NCBI GenBank assembly: GCA_016713425.1
Contig: JADJPE010000005.1
Coordinates: 3,720,001 to 3,784,000, forward strand
Source: Deltaproteobacteria bacterium
Lineage (GTDB): Bacteria > Myxococcota > Kuafuiibacteriia > Kuafuiibacteriales > Kuafuiibacteriaceae
DNA: 64,000 nucleotides
Direction of reading: 5' to 3'
Shown in pieces: positions 37,131 through 46,800 of this stretch; within the stretch, counting starts at the first letter, position 1, and each line of letters starts with the position of its first letter. Both the position numbers and the translations under genes were made by a program. The notes below the pieces were generated by a model. That model had not been told where the DNA came from. It made no database searches and saw only the letters and a program-made list of their open reading frames with translations.

Positions 37131-38935
37131 GACTCGGGTGTCCCGATCGTGACGGCGACCTTGTGAATCGTCGCGACGCCGTCGCGCGGTTGAAGCGCGA
37201 AGAACACCGCGGATTCTTGCGCGGCCGTGCTGAAATCTACGTGCGTGGCGGTGATGGGCCGATCCACCGGCATCTCTTCCCTCGGCCCACCATCCTTCGG
37301 GTCGCGCAGAGGAAGAAGAATCAGCGCATCTTCGGGTCCGGCCGACGGCGCCGTCAGGACGAGGGTCGGAGGACCGCTTCGACTTCCGCCGATGTTCACA
37401 CCGCTCTTTCCCATCGCTCGGCCCAGATGGCCGTCGTCCTCGATCGCGACGAGCGTGTAGTCCGTGCGCACGGCGTAGATGTGCTCGCGCGCTTTCGGGC
37501 GGGCGCCTTTCGTAGCCGTGCCTTCTGCAGCGTTGCCTTCTGCAGCGTTGCCTTCTGCAGCGTTGCCTTCTGCGGCGTTGCCTTCTTCTGCGGCGGTGCC
37601 TTCTTCTGCGGCGGTGCCTTCCGGAGCTGCGTCTTGTGGAGCTGGGTCGTCCGCCTCAGCGACAACCACCAAGTCCAGCACTTCGTCGATCAGCGGTGTG
37701 GATGACGCGCCGTCATCGAAGGCCTCGACGCGGAGCTTGTTCGTGCCCTCGATTGGACGGGCGACAAACGTATGCCCGTCCGGCGCGCGCGCCCAGGCGA
37801 TGCCATCGGGCGCCAGCGCCTTGTCGCGACTTTTTTCACGGTGGACGACGTCTTTGGACGACGCGCCCCGGCCCGAGATCGAATAAGGCACGGGGGTTGT
37901 GAGGGCGAGGTCCGCTGCCGTTGCCGGCAAGTCGATGCGATAGCTGCTCTGAAGGCGCGTGTGGCCAAAGATGAGGCCGTCGAGCTGTTCCGTGTTCGGG
38001 GCGGGGTCGCAGATGAGCGCGCCGGTTGCGTCGCGAATCGGGGTCGCCGAAGGCGGCAGATCGAGCGTGAGTTGAGCCCAGGGGCGCGCCCGCTCGGCGT
38101 CGAACGTGAAGAGCTCGATGGTGTGGAGCGTGAGCGCGGCGAGGAGGCGCTGCCCGCGCCACGGGCAAACGGAAAGCGCCAGGATGCGGTCCTTGGTTTC
38201 GCCCATCCTGCGCGGGGCGCCCACGAAGTGCGGTCCGCCGCTGGAGGCTGCCGAACCGAGCCGATCCAGGCTGTTGCGCACGTCGGCGAGCACTTCGGGC
38301 CATGAGCTCGGAACCGAAACTGAGAACGCACGGACGATCGGGGTGTCGTCGGGCGAGACCGGAAACCAAAGACCTCGATCGATCCACCGAAGCTCGATCC
38401 GGAGCTTCGCGCGCTCGACATGCGCCGAAGGCTTCTCTCGACCCGCGTCGCTTTCCACGAGGAGGAGCCAATCGGCGCCCGCGTTGCGGGCCTCCTGGAT
38501 GATCTCTCGGAACGAGGATGCGTCGTCTTTGGTCGGGGCCACGACACGCAAGAACCTTAGGGCGCTTGAGTTGGGGGCTCGTTCGTCCGTGGGGGGCGTC
38601 GTCATCCAGCAGGCGCCCTCGATGAGCTCGACCAACCGCTGCTCAATCAGGCTTCGCCTTGGGCCTGAAAGATGCGGAAGCCAGGTGAGCACGCCGATCG
38701 ACATGGGCCGGCCCAGGGTGCTTCCACGGAGATCGGGCGCGTCCAGGCGAAGTCCGCTCGCGATCGCTCGGGCCGCGGTCGCCAAGGCGTCGTCGCCGTC
38801 ACGCACGGCGGAGCTACGCACGGCGGAGTCACGCAAGGCGGAGTCGGGCCCTGCACCAGGGCCCGTACCAAGCGCTACGCTGCGCACGCCACCGAGCAGC
38901 AAGGAGGCCACAACGATGATGCGAATCCTGGTCAC
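37127..38935 (-). CDS. Exported protein with repeat linkers, unknown function
   Basis: 602 residues from GTG 38935, which overlaps the previous stop (GTGA). A signal peptide or anchor lies at the very start (TRIRIIVVASLLLGG). The mature part has an N-terminal alpha/beta region (about 60-200), then about 300 residues of beta-rich sequence that could be a propeller (repeats such as LTLHTIELFTFDAE). Inserted in the latter is an Ala/Glu/Gly low-complexity loop of six EGNAA/EGTAAE units. No family recognised. It is translationally coupled to the NAGPA-type glycosidase above and the solute-binding protein below. Confidence 0.6.
   Translation of the reverse strand: MTRIRIIVVASLLLGGVRSVALGTGPGAGPDSALRDSAVRSSAVRDGDDALATAARAIASGLRLDAPDLRGSTLGRPMSIGVLTWLPHLSGPRRSLIEQRLVELIEGACWMTTPPTDERAPNSSALRFLRVVAPTKDDASSFREIIQEARNAGADWLLLVESDAGREKPSAHVERAKLRIELRWIDRGLWFPVSPDDTPIVRAFSVSVPSSWPEVLADVRNSLDRLGSAASSGGPHFVGAPRRMGETKDRILALSVCPWRGQRLLAALTLHTIELFTFDAERARPWAQLTLDLPPSATPIRDATGALICDPAPNTEQLDGLIFGHTRLQSSYRIDLPATAADLALTTPVPYSISGRGASSKDVVHREKSRDKALAPDGIAWARAPDGHTFVARPIEGTNKLRVEAFDDGASSTPLIDEVLDLVVVAEADDPAPQDAAPEGTAAEEGTAAEEGNAAEGNAAEGNAAEGNAAEGTATKGARPKAREHIYAVRTDYTLVAIEDDGHLGRAMGKSGVNIGGSRSGPPTLVLTAPSAGPEDALILLPLRDPKDGGPREEMPVDRPITATHVDFSTAAQESAVFFALQPRDGVATIHKVAVTIGTPES
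37521..37616 (-). repeat. 15/18-bp in-frame tandem repeat (EGNAA/EGTAAE)
   Basis: Four 15-bp units (plus strand CCTTCTGCAGCGTTG, one with a base change) then two 18-bp units. All are in frame in the unknown exported protein. Confidence 0.88.
38801..38845 (-). repeat. 15-bp in-frame tandem repeat (RDSAV)
   Basis: Three 15-bp copies with single-base variants encode DSALRDSAVRSSAVRD just after the signal sequence of the same exported protein. Confidence 0.75.
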
Positions 38936-39789
38936 GGCCGACGGCCTCGGAGGGCGAGCACGTTTTGGACGGGACTTGTCTCCCCGTATCCCGTCTCGAA
39001 GCCCGGCTGTCTCAACGCAAAGCCCGTGGAGGGCCCGCCGTCGAGGTTGAGTGCGCACGAAAAGGCCTGGTCGGGGAGGCGTCGGCCAATCCCATTCGGG
39101 CCGAGGATGCTTTGAAGCTCGAAGAGCGTCGGGCCGGTGGACCAACCGTGAAGTCCGAGGACGATCGCGATCGCCAGGCGACCCCGCTGATCGCGCCCGA
39201 TGACGGTTCGATTGGCGCGTGCGCCGTCGTCGGACCAAATGCCGTGCTTCCCGTCTTCCTCGATGACGCGCGGGCCGGCTTGGATGGCCAGCGTCGCATT
39301 CTCGTAGTCCGCGACTTTGAGCTCGTCTCGCTCAAAGAGTGTCACGGTGTCGTTTCGCAGGACGAGGACGCCACTGCCTGCCGCACCGGCTTCGCGCACG
39401 AAAGGAGATAGGACGCGCCCGCCAGAGACGAGAAGACCAGTTGGGCGCCACTTCGGGGTGAAGAAGCCCGCGTTCATGACGAAGAATGCGCCGCCTTCCA
39501 AGGACTCGATCGGCTCGCGCTTCTGGTTGATCGCGATCCGCGGTGAGATCCCGGACGGCTCGCTGTACAGGAGAAAGAGGCGTCCCCCGGGCCCGGATCG
39601 ATGTTGGAAGTCCACGTCAAAGGCCTCTACTCCGGGCCGGAGGTTGTGGCGTTCGACCCGAACGACCTCGAACGAACCGCGGGGCGCGAGCTCGGAGAAC
39701 CAGACTCCGTAGCCGAGAAACACCAAGGTGAGCGCGCCGACGAACAGCACGGCGAGGTTTCGCTGCCAGCGGCTTCGCGAGATCGGCAT
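38932..39789 (-). CDS. Phosphodiester glycosidase (NAGPA-like) membrane protein
   Basis: 285 residues with one N-terminal membrane segment (about 10-30). The body matches the phosphodiester glycosidase family (NAGPA domain, named after the enzyme that uncovers mannose-6-phosphate). FVMNAGFFTP.WRPTGLLVSGG, AIQAGPRVIEEDG, RTVIGRDQRGRLAIAIV and ALNLDGGPSTGFALR are all present, including the acidic DGG turn. Bacterial members hydrolyse sugar-phosphate bonds, probably in the envelope. It lies 4 bp after the PBP1A gene and overlaps the next by GTGA, which suggests a cell-wall polymer as substrate. Confidence 0.85.
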   Translation of the reverse strand: MPISRSRWQRNLAVLFVGALTLVFLGYGVWFSELAPRGSFEVVRVERHNLRPGVEAFDVDFQHRSGPGGRLFLLYSEPSGISPRIAINQKREPIESLEGGAFFVMNAGFFTPKWRPTGLLVSGGRVLSPFVREAGAAGSGVLVLRNDTVTLFERDELKVADYENATLAIQAGPRVIEEDGKHGIWSDDGARANRTVIGRDQRGRLAIAIVLGLHGWSTGPTLFELQSILGPNGIGRRLPDQAFSCALNLDGGPSTGFALRQPGFETGYGETSPVQNVLALRGRRP

Positions 39790-39793
39790 TCGT

Positions 39794-42427
39794 CTACCTG
39801 TATTCCTCGGAGCCGAAGTCTACGGGACGTTCGTCGGGTGCGCTATATTCGGTAGGCTCAGAACCAGCGACGAAGGGCTCGAGTCGTGCCCCTTCGTGGC
39901 CTGGGCTCGCCAGTTTGCCCGTTTCGGGGTCGACGAGGACGAAGACGACGCCCGGAGGTGGGACGAATTCGCGCACGGGTTGGTTGGCGGTTGCCTTCTT
40001 CATGAAGTCGAGCCAAATCGGGATCGCCGCGCGACCACCCGTCTCGGACGGTCCAAGCGGTTTGCTGTCGTCGAAGCCGACCCAGACGGCGGTCACGAGG
40101 TCGGGCGTGAATCCGATGAACCAAGCGTCTTTGGCGTCGTTGGTCGTCCCGGTTTTGCCGGCGACGGGGCGTCCGAGCGACTTCACGGATCGGGCCGTCC
40201 CGTCTTGTACGACCGACTCCATCATGCTGATGATCTGATAAGCGATCTCGGGCCGGACCGCCTGTTTCGAAGGGGCTTTGGCCTCGAAGAGCACATGGCC
40301 GGTGCCGTCCACCACGCGACGGATGACCACCGGATCCTTGAACAGACCCTGAGCTGCGATCGTGGCGTAGGCGTTGGCCATCTCGAGAACCGTCACCTCG
40401 CCTGACCCGAGAGAGAGCGTCAGCGATTGAGGTAGTGGGCTCGAAATCCCGGCTCGCTGGGCAACATCGATGACATGTGGCACGCCGACCGCCTTGATCA
40501 ACCGCACGGAGCAGAGGTTTTTCGACCGCGTGAGCGCCGTGCGCAGCGTGATGCGGCCGTCAAACTTCCCTCCGTAGTTCTCGGGCTTCCATGTTCGCTG
40601 GCGCCAGGGATCATACTCAACGTACGGACGATCGATGCATTCGGAGATGGGTGAGTAGTCACCCGTTTCGAACGCCGCGAGATAGACGAAGGGTTTGAAT
40701 GTAGAGCCCGCTTGTCGTTTTGCTTGGACAGCCCGGTTGAAACGTCCGGCGCCCACTCCGTAGCCGCCAACCATCGCCCGCAATTCTCGCGAGAACGGAT
40801 CGATGGTGACCAGCGCGGCTTGGGCTTTTGGCGGCTGTTCGAGCACGCCGGTGTATTCTTCGACCACCGGCGCCTGCGCCTGCGCCTGCGCCTGCGTCTG
40901 CGCGCGCGCCTTGTCTTCTTTGGTGCTGGTTCGCTTCTTCGTCGGACGCACGAGCACGATGTCCCCGACGCTGAGGACATCGCTCACGCTCTTCGGGTGT
41001 GCCTTCTTCGAGCGGGTGCTGAACGGGCGGGCCCAGCGCACGCCGGTTTGGAACGGGAGCACGACGCGGACAAGCGGGCCGAGCGAGACCACCGCGCGAC
41101 GGGACGCGTCGTCGACGCGCTCCACGATTCCGCCGTAGATGCCATCGAGCGCGAGGCGCGGGAAGCGGGCATAGGCCATGAGCTGGTCGAGGGGCGTCTC
41201 GGCCGGGAGATCGTTGACCCGAGAGAGGTCTGCGACGACGGGCCCCCGGGGTACGGTGGATGTTTCGGTGCCGCGCGGGGCGAGGTGCGCGATCCGCGCC
41301 TCGAGCCGTTCGCGGACCGTGCCCAATTGATCGCGCTCGAGATGAAGCAGCGGCCCCCGCCAGCCCTGGCGCTTGTCCAGTGCGCGCAGACCCGCTTCGA
41401 GCGCAACCTGGGCTTCGTCCTGCAGCTTGGGGTCCATGCCGGTGTAGACGCGAAGGCCGCCGGTTCGGATTTGCTCCTCGTCCAGGATCTCCGAGAGCAT
41501 TCTTCGCACATGCGCAGAGTAGTGGTTGTTGTTGTCGATGTATTCTTCACCGATACCCCACGCGAGGTTGATGGGCGCGTCGACGGCGGCTTCATAGGCG
41601 GCTCGGTCGATGCGGCCGATCTCGAGCATTCGCCTCAAGACGTACGCGCGTCGCTTCACGGCAGCTTCCGGATGGCGGTAAGGATCGAGCCGTGACGGAG
41701 ACTGGACGACGCCCGCGAGGAAAGCAGCCTCGTCGAGCTTGATGTCCGCGACGTCTTTGCCGAAGTACACGCGCGCCGCTTCCTGAACGCCGTATGCGCG
41801 GTGACCGAAATAGATCTGGTTCAGGTAGAGAAACAGGATATCATCCTTGCTCAGCGCGTCCTCCACCCGTTTGGCCAGAATGATCTCCTTGAGCTTCCGG
41901 GTGTATGTTTGCTCCGATGAGAGGAGGAGCGTCTTCACCATCTGCTGCGTGATCGTGGACGCGCCGCATTTCGTCCGACCTGCGACGAGGTTCTTCCCGA
42001 AACAGCGCACCATGCCCATGTAGTCGATGCCTTGGTGTTGGAAGAACTGATCGTCCTCCGCGGCGAGGACGGCCTCGATCATGAGGGGAGGCACCCGGGC
42101 ATAGGGCACAACGGTTCGTCGCTCCTCCGCGAATCGGGCGACGACTTCGCCATGTACACCGAAGACAACCGTCGCTTGCGGTGGGTGGTAGTCGCCCAGG
42201 CTTCGAAGCGTTGGAAGGTCGCGAGCGATCAGGGCGATGGCGATCACGCCCAGCACCGCACCGACCACCAAAGCGCCCATGATGAGCAAGAGGGCGCGCA
42301 CCACCCACGTTCTTTTGCGCCCCCCGCCAGAGGCAGGGCTCGCCGTGGATTCTTCCGTGGTCGAATCGTCGGTGGTCGAATCGTCGGTGGGCGAGTCCTT
42401 CATGGGGGTCGGGCTAGATTCAACCAC
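39794..42427 (-). CDS. Bifunctional penicillin-binding protein 1A
   Basis: 877 residues. It polymerises and cross-links peptidoglycan. One membrane helix (41-69) follows an acidic Thr/Ser/Asp head. Glycosyltransferase 51: AAEDDQFFQHQGID with catalytic Glu124, GASTITQQMVK, and RKLKEIILAKRVE. The OB-like middle region carries a (QA)n loop near 510-520. Transpeptidase: SxxK at Ser575-Lys578 (AGSTFKPF), SKN at 635-637 and KTG at 758-760 (AGKTGTTND), all intact. The domain set is PBP1A (mrcA/ponA type). It is the first gene of a five-gene operon and is divergent from a Ser/Thr kinase 176 bp away. Confidence 0.95.
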   Translation of the reverse strand: MVESSPTPMKDSPTDDSTTDDSTTEESTASPASGGGRKRTWVVRALLLIMGALVVGAVLGVIAIALIARDLPTLRSLGDYHPPQATVVFGVHGEVVARFAEERRTVVPYARVPPLMIEAVLAAEDDQFFQHQGIDYMGMVRCFGKNLVAGRTKCGASTITQQMVKTLLLSSEQTYTRKLKEIILAKRVEDALSKDDILFLYLNQIYFGHRAYGVQEAARVYFGKDVADIKLDEAAFLAGVVQSPSRLDPYRHPEAAVKRRAYVLRRMLEIGRIDRAAYEAAVDAPINLAWGIGEEYIDNNNHYSAHVRRMLSEILDEEQIRTGGLRVYTGMDPKLQDEAQVALEAGLRALDKRQGWRGPLLHLERDQLGTVRERLEARIAHLAPRGTETSTVPRGPVVADLSRVNDLPAETPLDQLMAYARFPRLALDGIYGGIVERVDDASRRAVVSLGPLVRVVLPFQTGVRWARPFSTRSKKAHPKSVSDVLSVGDIVLVRPTKKRTSTKEDKARAQTQAQAQAQAPVVEEYTGVLEQPPKAQAALVTIDPFSRELRAMVGGYGVGAGRFNRAVQAKRQAGSTFKPFVYLAAFETGDYSPISECIDRPYVEYDPWRQRTWKPENYGGKFDGRITLRTALTRSKNLCSVRLIKAVGVPHVIDVAQRAGISSPLPQSLTLSLGSGEVTVLEMANAYATIAAQGLFKDPVVIRRVVDGTGHVLFEAKAPSKQAVRPEIAYQIISMMESVVQDGTARSVKSLGRPVAGKTGTTNDAKDAWFIGFTPDLVTAVWVGFDDSKPLGPSETGGRAAIPIWLDFMKKATANQPVREFVPPPGVVFVLVDPETGKLASPGHEGARLEPFVAGSEPTEYSAPDERPVDFGSEEYR
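40872..40901 (-). repeat. 6-bp tandem repeat in PBP1A ((QA)n)
   Basis: Four perfect GCCTGC units and one variant, encoding alternating Gln and Ala in the loop between the OB-like and transpeptidase domains. Confidence 0.8.
42356..42395 (-). repeat. 15-bp in-frame tandem repeat (DDSTT) in PBP1A
   Basis: Two and a half near-perfect 15-bp copies of GGTGGTCGAATCGTC encode DSTTDDSTTEES in the cytoplasmic head of PBP1A. Confidence 0.7.
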
Positions 42428-42603
42428 TGGATATTCCTATCGACAACGCCTTTGTGGGGCGTTCAGGTCTGTGTGTGGACGCGCTCGAATGTCTCAAGCG
42501 GGCGCTCTCGTGCGGATATTCCATTGAGCTGCCTGTTCCCGCTACCCTTTAGCTGCGCGTAGTCTCCGAATGGAAACCTGGCTTTTCCAGCCAGCAACGC
42601 GCC
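42428..42603. other. Divergent intergenic region, PBP1A / Ser-Thr kinase
   Basis: 176 bp holding both start regions. I see no unambiguous promoter boxes or operator symmetry. Confidence 0.35.
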
Positions 42604-43881
42604 ATGAGCGAAGCTGTGAACTCCCGACCGTCGTCTATTCATCGCATCGGAACGATCGTCGGCGGCAAGTATCGTTTGCTCCGAGTCATTGGTTCCGGGG
42701 GCATGGGAGAAGTCTACGAGGCGGAGCATCGTCACACGCTTCGCAGGGTGGCGGTCAAGCTGGTTCATTCATGGCTCATCGCTGTCTATCCAGGCGGTGA
42801 GGATCGATTCTTTCGTGAGGCACAGGTCGCGGCGAAGGTCCGCCATCCGGTGATTGTCGACGTGCTCGATGCGGGACGAGAGGACGAGGGAACGCTCTAT
42901 CTCGTGTTCGAGCTCTTGTACGGTGAGAATCTCGAGGTTGCGCTGCAGAGAGAGCGCATCTTGCCGCGCGATCTCGTGCGCATCTGTGTACGCGTGCTCG
43001 ATGCACTCTCCGCGATCCACGCGCACGGGGTCGTTCATCGCGACGTCAAGCCGGCGAATATCTTCTTGGCCAAGAGCAGCTACGGTGCAGTGCGTGTGAA
43101 GCTGTTGGATTTCGGGATTGCAAAGCCGATGGAGAACACCCGCTGGGGCCTGACGGAGCGCGGGGCGGTCGTTGGGACGGTCGACTACATGAGCCCCGAG
43201 CAGGCCCTCGGCGAAGAGCTCGATGGTCGTTCTGATCTTTGGGCAACGGCGGCGGTTCTTTTTCGGGGTCTGGCGGGTCGCCCGCCGTTCGTCGCTTCCA
43301 ATCCCAATCGCGTGATCGTTCGTCTGGTCACGACCGATCCCCCGTTGATCGCGCGGCTCCGACCCGACCTTCCGCAGGACGTGAGCGAAGTGATCGATCG
43401 CGCGCTCCTTCGAGATCGAAACGCGCGCTGGTCGACGGCCGAAGACATGGCGCAGGCGCTCGCGCTCTGTGAGCACGAGGCGCTGGCCTCGGTCGCGCTC
43501 CCGAGCGGCGCTCACTTCGAAGACTCGACGGAGGGCACCCAGCCCGACCCGGCGCCCCGCCTCCAAGAATTGGGAGGCGACGATCGTCGAAGCGCAGGCG
43601 ATGCGGTGTGGCGGTTGCCGGGCGCCTCGCAAGATCAGGCGCGTCCCGTAGCTGTGGGTGTCGATATTCAAGCGACACGTTCGGATGACATCGGACCGCC
43701 GCCGGGTTCCGTGGAGGGGCACGTGGACGGGCACGTGGACGGGCATGTGGACGGGCATGCAGATTTGGATGCGGAAGGCGGTCTGAAGGGGGCACGGTCG
43801 GCGGCGCCCGCGGTCTATCGGCAAGTGGTCTGGCCGACGCGCGAGGGCTCAGCGGGCACGCCCTTCGACGAAGTTTCCTGA
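42604..43881 (+). CDS. Hanks-type Ser/Thr protein kinase
   Basis: 425 residues. The kinase core (about 20-290) is complete: Gly-rich loop IGSGGMGEVYEA (30-40), Lys52 in VAVKLV, Glu in the C helix, HRDVKPANIF with catalytic Asp147, DFGIAKP (169-171) and the TVDYMSPEQ activation segment. There is no transmembrane helix and no PASTA or other sensor domain, so it is probably cytosolic. The tail (290-425) is low complexity and ends in GHVD repeats. It is divergent from PBP1A and 17 bp from the convergent AAA+ gene. Known relatives in myxobacteria control development and wall enzymes; the target here is not known. Confidence 0.93.
   Translation: MSEAVNSRPSSIHRIGTIVGGKYRLLRVIGSGGMGEVYEAEHRHTLRRVAVKLVHSWLIAVYPGGEDRFFREAQVAAKVRHPVIVDVLDAGREDEGTLYLVFELLYGENLEVALQRERILPRDLVRICVRVLDALSAIHAHGVVHRDVKPANIFLAKSSYGAVRVKLLDFGIAKPMENTRWGLTERGAVVGTVDYMSPEQALGEELDGRSDLWATAAVLFRGLAGRPPFVASNPNRVIVRLVTTDPPLIARLRPDLPQDVSEVIDRALLRDRNARWSTAEDMAQALALCEHEALASVALPSGAHFEDSTEGTQPDPAPRLQELGGDDRRSAGDAVWRLPGASQDQARPVAVGVDIQATRSDDIGPPPGSVEGHVDGHVDGHVDGHADLDAEGGLKGARSAAPAVYRQVVWPTREGSAGTPFDEVS
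43717..43764 (+). repeat. 12-bp in-frame tandem repeat (GHVD)
   Basis: Three near-identical 12-bp units (GGGCACGTGGAC and variants) and a fourth decayed one encode GHVDGHVDGHVDGHAD in the kinase tail. His and Asp alternate, which could bind metal. Confidence 0.88.
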
Positions 43882-43898
43882 CGCCAAGGATCTTCGGC

Positions 43899-46800
43899 TC
43901 AAGATGGGTGCGTGGGCGGCGTGCCCCAAGGTGCGAAGCCGGGGCTCCGCGTCGACGCCCCGTCGCGATTCTTGGCCGCGCGCTGACGCTTGATCGATGC
44001 GATTGCGGCAGAAAGATGGGCCTGCGTGAGACGAGGGGCTCGATCCGCGCCTCTCAGACGCAAGCCCTCGTTGATGGCGGAGGCGATGGCGCTACCGGGC
44101 CATCCTTCGGTTTGACGCGCTAGATCGGCCGTGTCGACATCGTCGCCCCAATGCCCACTCCGGTAGGTCTCGAAGATTCGGGCTCGGTCGGACTCACTGG
44201 GCAGGCCAACATCGACCCGCAGCTCCACTCGGCCTTCACGAAGAAGTGCTTTGTCCAAATCGTCGGGCCGGTTTGTGGTGCACACGAGGAAGACCGAGTC
44301 CGACGAATCGGCGCCATCGAGCTGCCGAAGCAGCTCGCCGACAAAGGCCTTGCCCCAGCGGTCGTCGCTCGTTCTCTCGCTTGCGACCGCATCGACCTCG
44401 TCGATGAAGAGGATCGCCGGTTTTGCACGGCGGGCACGTTCGAAGAGTGTGGCGACGGCTTTCTCAGGCCTGTCATTGCGCAACGACGCGATCGATACGT
44501 CCAAGAAGTTGATCCCGGCGATGGACGCGAGCGCCCGACCAAGAAGTGTCTTTCCGGTGCCGGGTGGCCCCGAGAGCAGAATGCCGCGTGGGACCCGGTA
44601 GCCTTCGTAGTTCTCGGGGCGCAAGATGGGATCGACGAACCTCTCCATCAGTGTGGCTTTCGCTTCTTCGCAACCACCAACCGCGTCCCATGCCACCTTG
44701 GCAACGCCTCGCCCGTTGATCTCGCGCATGACGCTGGGGGTCAGCTGCTTCCGCGCGGCGTCGATGTCATCGGGGGTCAGCCGGGCGAGGAGGGCTTGAC
44801 GACTATGCAGAGACGGACTTCCCGCCCGAAGCGTACGGTCGAGGACTCTCTGCGCTGCAGCTTCCACGAGTCCTTCAAGATCCGCCGGCGAGAAGCCGGG
44901 CGTCTCCTTTGCGACCATCGCAAGGTCGACCGAAGGATCGACGTTCATGCCGCGCACGAAGTGGCGGAGGAGCCGGTGGCGCCCCATCTCGTCCGGAGGC
45001 CCGACATCGAGCGTGCGCCCGAGAGCGCCGGGTCGCTTGAACTCGCTGGGAATCTCTTCGGGGCGTTTCGTGGTCGCGAACACCAGCACCTTGCCCGCGT
45101 TCTCGGGGCTTGAAAGCTCTTGGCTCCACGTCGCGATCGCGAGGCCGGCCTGGCGCGTCGCCTCCCCGTCGCTGCCCGCCGATCGCGTCGCCGCGTCGAA
45201 GTCATGAAGCAGGATGACGGTTGGGCCTTTCTCGCGTGCGAGGCGAAAGATCTCTCGGATCTTCTTCTCGGTTTCTCCGATATACTTGCTTTCGAGGTCG
45301 GCCGGATTCAGCCTCACGAGGCCGAGGCCCAGATCCGCCGCCAATCTCTCGACCACCGTCACTTTGCCAACGCCGGCTGGGCCTGCGATCAGCATGCCGC
45401 CCGAATAAGGACGCCCCCGAATCGCCTCGTAGAGGCCCGGATTCGCAAGGTTCATCATGGCTTGCCGGACTTCGCGCACGGTGTTCTCCATGCCGACGAT
45501 GCCGGTTCGACGCTCGAAATCTGTGAGCTGTGCATCGCGCTGCAGAAGAGATCGCTGCGCGACGATGTCGGGCAGGAACCGTGAGAGCTCATTGATAAGA
45601 CGGCGCCTAGCCTTGTTGCTGTCTGCGGCGCGCCCAGCCGTGCTCTGTCGATTCGTTGGGCTCTGTCGCTCCGTTCGGCGGTCTTCGAGTGGGGTGTTGG
45701 CCTTCGAGGCGAGCGGGTGTCTTGCGACGTGGGCTCGGCGCCTCTTGGATCCCGCTTTCTCGGCTTTCTCCGCGGCCTGGGCAAGGAGGAGCGCGGTCTC
45801 GGGGTCACCTCGCTGAAGTGCGAGCTGCGCGCGAAGGACTGTGGACCATGCCGAGTTCGGGTTCACGAACTCGACGGCTCTTCGAGCCTTTTCGAGATTC
45901 GTCCCCTGCTTCAAGCGTGCGATGGCGATGATGCTGGCGAGCGGCGCTTTCAGCCGCCCTAGCTCCGGCCAGGAACAATCACGCCATGCCTCGCAACGTT
46001 CGATCGTTTCCGAAGACGGCGAGCCGAGCCGAACCTCGGCTGCGAGTCGTTCGATGCTCAGGAGCACGCGAGCCAACGGCGCCTCGCCGAAGTCGAGCAG
46101 CGGGGCATCACTCTGCTCGATGGCCTTCGAAAAGGCGCGTCCGTCGAGGCTGAGCTCCGAGGTCGACCACTCTCGGAGCGTATGGCCTTCCGCCGAGAGC
46201 ATCTTGAGGTTCTCTCCTTCGAGGACCAGCCGCTGAGTTGGAGAAACGATCCCGGATATCTCACCTCCCGGCCGTCCGTTCCGTACGACCTTCATCGAGA
46301 ACGGCCCCGTGCTTGACGGAGCCATCGCGAGAATAGTCTGGCCTCGCCGTCCGAATTCACGACGGTCCGCCTCCGTCGGCCGCGATAGCCCCTGCGTCAA
46401 GCAAACTTGCGGCAGGGCTTCGATGCGCGCTGCATGCCGGAGGACGAGGTCGTCGTCCCCCGCTCGGCGCGCGTTTCGGCAGAGGCGCAAGAGCTCGCGT
46501 ACGCTTGGCCGCTCTGGCGCAGCCGACCGAGGGCGACGCCGAGCTTTCTCGACCGCACTCAGCGACATGGGCGCGGTCTTTGCTCTATAGTTTGCGAAAA
46601 GATCGCGACCGGTCGTCTCTTTGCTCATCCCCTGGATGAGGGCGTCGGGCGGGTAGCTCTTACTTGACTTGGCGATCGGGTCGTAGAGCGTCACGCTGAG
46701 AAGTTGTCCGTCGCGGTTGAGGGAGAAACGGGTGTAGAGGCCCGTCTCGACATGAAGACGGTGCAAGTCGTATCGCAGTTGACCCTCTGCGTCGACGGTC

